Positions 63,001-64,000 of a DNA stretch of 64,000 bases are shown piece by piece. Under the pieces are notes generated by a model. The model saw only the letters and a program-made list of their open reading frames with translations. It was not told where the DNA came from and made no database searches. Source of the stretch: Sphingobacterium sp. N143. GTDB lineage: Bacteria > Bacteroidota > Bacteroidia > Sphingobacteriales > Sphingobacteriaceae. The stretch spans positions 1 to 64,000 of the forward strand of contig NZ_JACAIS010000008.1 in assembly GCF_030325625.1 (NCBI RefSeq). Reading direction: 5' to 3'. How positions within the stretch are numbered: the first letter of the stretch is position 1; each line of letters starts with the position of its first letter. The position numbers were made by a program, and so were the translations under genes.

Positions 63001-64000
63001 GGGCTGAGGTTCAAAAACCGCTTGCTACAGTCGTGATTGGAGGATTGGTGACTGCAACATTTCTGACCTTGTTTGTATTACCTTTATTATATATCATTTT
63101 TAATTCAAAGTTGAATATGAAAAGAGGGAATGATACCAAGACCATAACAGTTATAGTGGTCTTTTTATGCTCCTTATTTGGATTTAGAGCATCTGCACAA
63201 GAACGTATTTCTATTGACAATGCGTTGAGTACAGCATTGAAAAACAATCGACAGTTTCGGGTAAATAACGCAGAAATCGCAGGTGCGAATTTCAATGTGA
63301 AAACGGCGAATGAGATTCCCAAGACTGGTATTTTTGTAGAGAATGAAGATTATAGCCCTACGGATAAAGCTGGCTTATTGAAAATTGGTGTGACACAGAG
63401 CATTGCCTGGCCGGGTTTATATTCAGCGCGAAAGGAATATTTTAAAGAACAGCTGAAATATGCCAATCTCAATACGGATGTGTTGAATGCTAGTATCAAG
63501 AAGGATGTACGAACTGCTTATTTTCAACTATGGTATCTTCAGGACAGGCAAAAACTTTATATGGAACTAGACAGTATCTATTCCGCCATGTTTAAGGCTA
63601 CGGAGCTTCGTTTCAGAACAGGGGATGTTGCTGCACTGGATAAGATTGCCGCAGAAGCGCGTTTAAAGGAATTACAGGCACAGGTTGTTCAGAATAAGAA
63701 AGATATGGTGGTTCAACAGCAGCAATTGATGATGTTGTTGGATCGCAATGAGTGGCTATTGCCAGTGGATAAATCGTTGGCAAAGATTTCCGTAGAAGGC
63801 AGTATTTCCGAAGATCTTTCACATCCTATTTTGGCGTTGCAGCAGCAGAATGTGAATATTGCCAACTCAAATATAGCAGTACAGAAGAATACAAATAAAC
63901 CGGAGTTTTCCGGACGGTTTTTCTCACAACGGCTCTGGGGTGCCAAAAATCCAGTTTCCGGTTTCTCTGTATCGGCAGAATTTCCTGTGTTTGGACTTGG
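60015..64000 (+). CDS. CusA/CzcA heavy-metal RND efflux pump fused to a TolC-like domain (runs off window)
   Basis: A 1328-codon part of a larger protein, open to the right edge. The frame runs from 59997 after a TAA; the first sensible start is GTG 60015 (MLDHIIKFSIKNK), so ATG-based callers may miss it. It has the HME-RND marks LPIDAVPDITNNQVQI, EQLVTFPIEQSIA, the proton-relay helix GAIDFGLIVDGAVIVVEA (about 405-420), GEFIPQLQEGDYA, and a second half with VPVSLLLIFMLLYF and SLGFLPMAISTSAGAEVQ. After about residue 1030 an internal signal-like helix (ITVIVVFLCSLFGFRASAQ) leads into a TolC-type outer-membrane coiled coil. It exports heavy-metal cations. Confidence 0.95.
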   Translation, partial: MLDHIIKFSIKNKIIIGLMTLLLIIWGSWSATKLPIDAVPDITNNQVQIFTACPTLAGQEVEQLVTFPIEQSIATVPRIEEIRSISRFGLSVITVVFEEEVDIYFARQLIGERLKEAVDQIPQGIGAPELAPVSTGLGEVYQYIIHPKKGSENKYNAKDLRTMQDWIVARQLYGTPGIAEVNSFGGELKQYEVAVDPDRLKAMSVTIPDIFTALEKNNQNTGGAYIDKKPNAYFIRGIGLATSLEDVRNIAIKKSGSIPVFVKDVADVRFGHAVRYGALTYNGQVDAVGGVVMMLKGENSNDVVNSVKEKLPTIQKSLPEDVVIEPYLDRTDLVGRAIGTVEKNLIEGALIVIFVLVLFLGNLRAGLIVASAIPLALLFALGLMNVFGVSANLMSLGAIDFGLIVDGAVIVVEATLHHLGLRKSTEKLTQSQMDQEVFESASKIRTSAAFGEIIILIVYIPILTLVGVEGKMFRPMAQTVGFAIFGALILSLTYIPMMCALFLPKKLSEKKTFSDRLIEKLQHIYAPLLQKAIRFKYVIVSLTIAIFALSVFFFKNMGGEFIPQLQEGDYAFHCILPPGSSLSQSIETSMQASRIIKEFEEVKMVVGKTGAAEVPTDPMPPEATDIMVVLKPQSEWKSRRTYDELGAAILEKLEVIPGVFFEKNQPIQMRFNELMTGIRQDVAVKIFGENIDSLAVYANEVAAQIQAVKGTTAPQVERVSGLPQINIVYDRTRIANYGLTIQDVNDVVSTAFAGKSTGQIYENERRFDLVVRLDTTHRNSIDDVRSLMIPTDTGIQIPLSQVAVIDYKLGPAQISREAGKRRIVIGFNVAGRDVESVVKDIQQQLTTKVKLPAGYYFTYGGQFENLQQASARLMIAVPVSLLLIFMLLYFTFHSFKQATLIFTAIPMSAIGGVFALMLRGMPFSISAGIGFIALFGVAVLNGIVLIGTFNQLKKEGMEDIFQRVKEGTLTRLRPVLMTATVASLGFLPMAISTSAGAEVQKPLATVVIGGLVTATFLTLFVLPLLYIIFNSKLNMKRGNDTKTITVIVVFLCSLFGFRASAQERISIDNALSTALKNNRQFRVNNAEIAGANFNVKTANEIPKTGIFVENEDYSPTDKAGLLKIGVTQSIAWPGLYSARKEYFKEQLKYANLNTDVLNASIKKDVRTAYFQLWYLQDRQKLYMELDSIYSAMFKATELRFRTGDVAALDKIAAEARLKELQAQVVQNKKDMVVQQQQLMMLLDRNEWLLPVDKSLAKISVEGSISEDLSHPILALQQQNVNIANSNIAVQKNTNKPEFSGRFFSQRLWGAKNPVSGFSVSAEFPVFGL

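Noticed and set aside
1..64000. CRISPR arrays, rRNA genes, prophage, conjugative element
   Set aside because: No regularly spaced direct repeats, rRNA-like sequence, phage structural genes or transfer genes were seen; the only mobile-element trace is the IS3 transposase at the left edge.

Overview
The window is a chromosomal stretch from a Bacteroidota bacterium, most likely a member of the Sphingobacteriaceae (Sphingobacterium or Pedobacter type). The reasons are a SusC/SusD pair controlled by an ECF sigma factor and a FecR-type anti-sigma factor, several large TonB-dependent or RND-type envelope proteins, many short secreted proteins with lipobox-like signals, protein families typical of that phylum (DUF4230, DUF4142, DUF6766-like, DUF4377-like), AT-rich spacers, and a tRNA gene without an encoded CCA end. 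All calls come from reading the sequence; no database search was run.

Layout. 1-0.6 kb: the 3' part of an IS3-family transposase that runs off the left edge. 0.8-10.7 kb: mixed genes (VOC protein, membrane metallophosphoesterase, unknown secreted protein, TonB-dependent receptor with a convergent AraC regulator, a 5'-truncated sodium:solute symporter, a small periplasmic protein, and an alpha/beta hydrolase whose signal peptide is split by a poly-A frameshift). 10.9-23.2 kb: a polysaccharide-utilisation-like operon (sigma, FecR, SusC, SusD, secreted TIM-barrel epimerase-like protein, beta-helix lipoprotein, DUF218 protein, phosphodiester glycosidase-like lipoprotein) with no recognisable classical glycoside hydrolase. 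23.3-25.9 kb: an unknown protein and an M14 peptidase.

26.0-43.0 kb: a molybdoenzyme and nitrate island. On the + strand are fdhD, a small unknown gene and a YdeP-type Mo oxidoreductase; on the - strand are mobA and two operons. The first has a NarK-type transporter, a nitrate reductase fused to a NirB-like flavoprotein with a BFD [2Fe-2S] domain, and a protein that looks like a sulfite/nitrite reductase fold without its cluster cysteines, fused to rubredoxin. The second has a TDT-type channel, a cytochrome-b-like membrane subunit, a second Mo catalytic subunit, a four-cluster ferredoxin, a Tat-type Rieske protein and a tiny membrane protein. No canonical sirohaem or haem nitrite reductase is present in the window.

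43.4-53.6 kb: small lipoproteins, tRNA-His, DUF4230, and a stress-like island bracketed by two paralogous orphan NarL/LuxR response regulators. The island holds DUF4142, a YciF-like ferritin with a basic tail, small membrane proteins, and a decayed stretch at 46.7-47.7 kb with a nucleotidyltransferase/phosphoesterase deletion fusion. 53.8-59.3 kb: an FAD oxidoreductase whose Rieske domain is cut off by a poly-G frameshift, an AraC regulator divergent from a flavin-dependent alpha-hydroxy-acid dehydrogenase, and an alanine/glycine:cation symporter. 59.5-64 kb: a Cys/His-rich small secreted protein followed by a CusA/CzcA metal efflux pump fused to a TolC-like outer-membrane domain, starting at GTG and running off the right edge.
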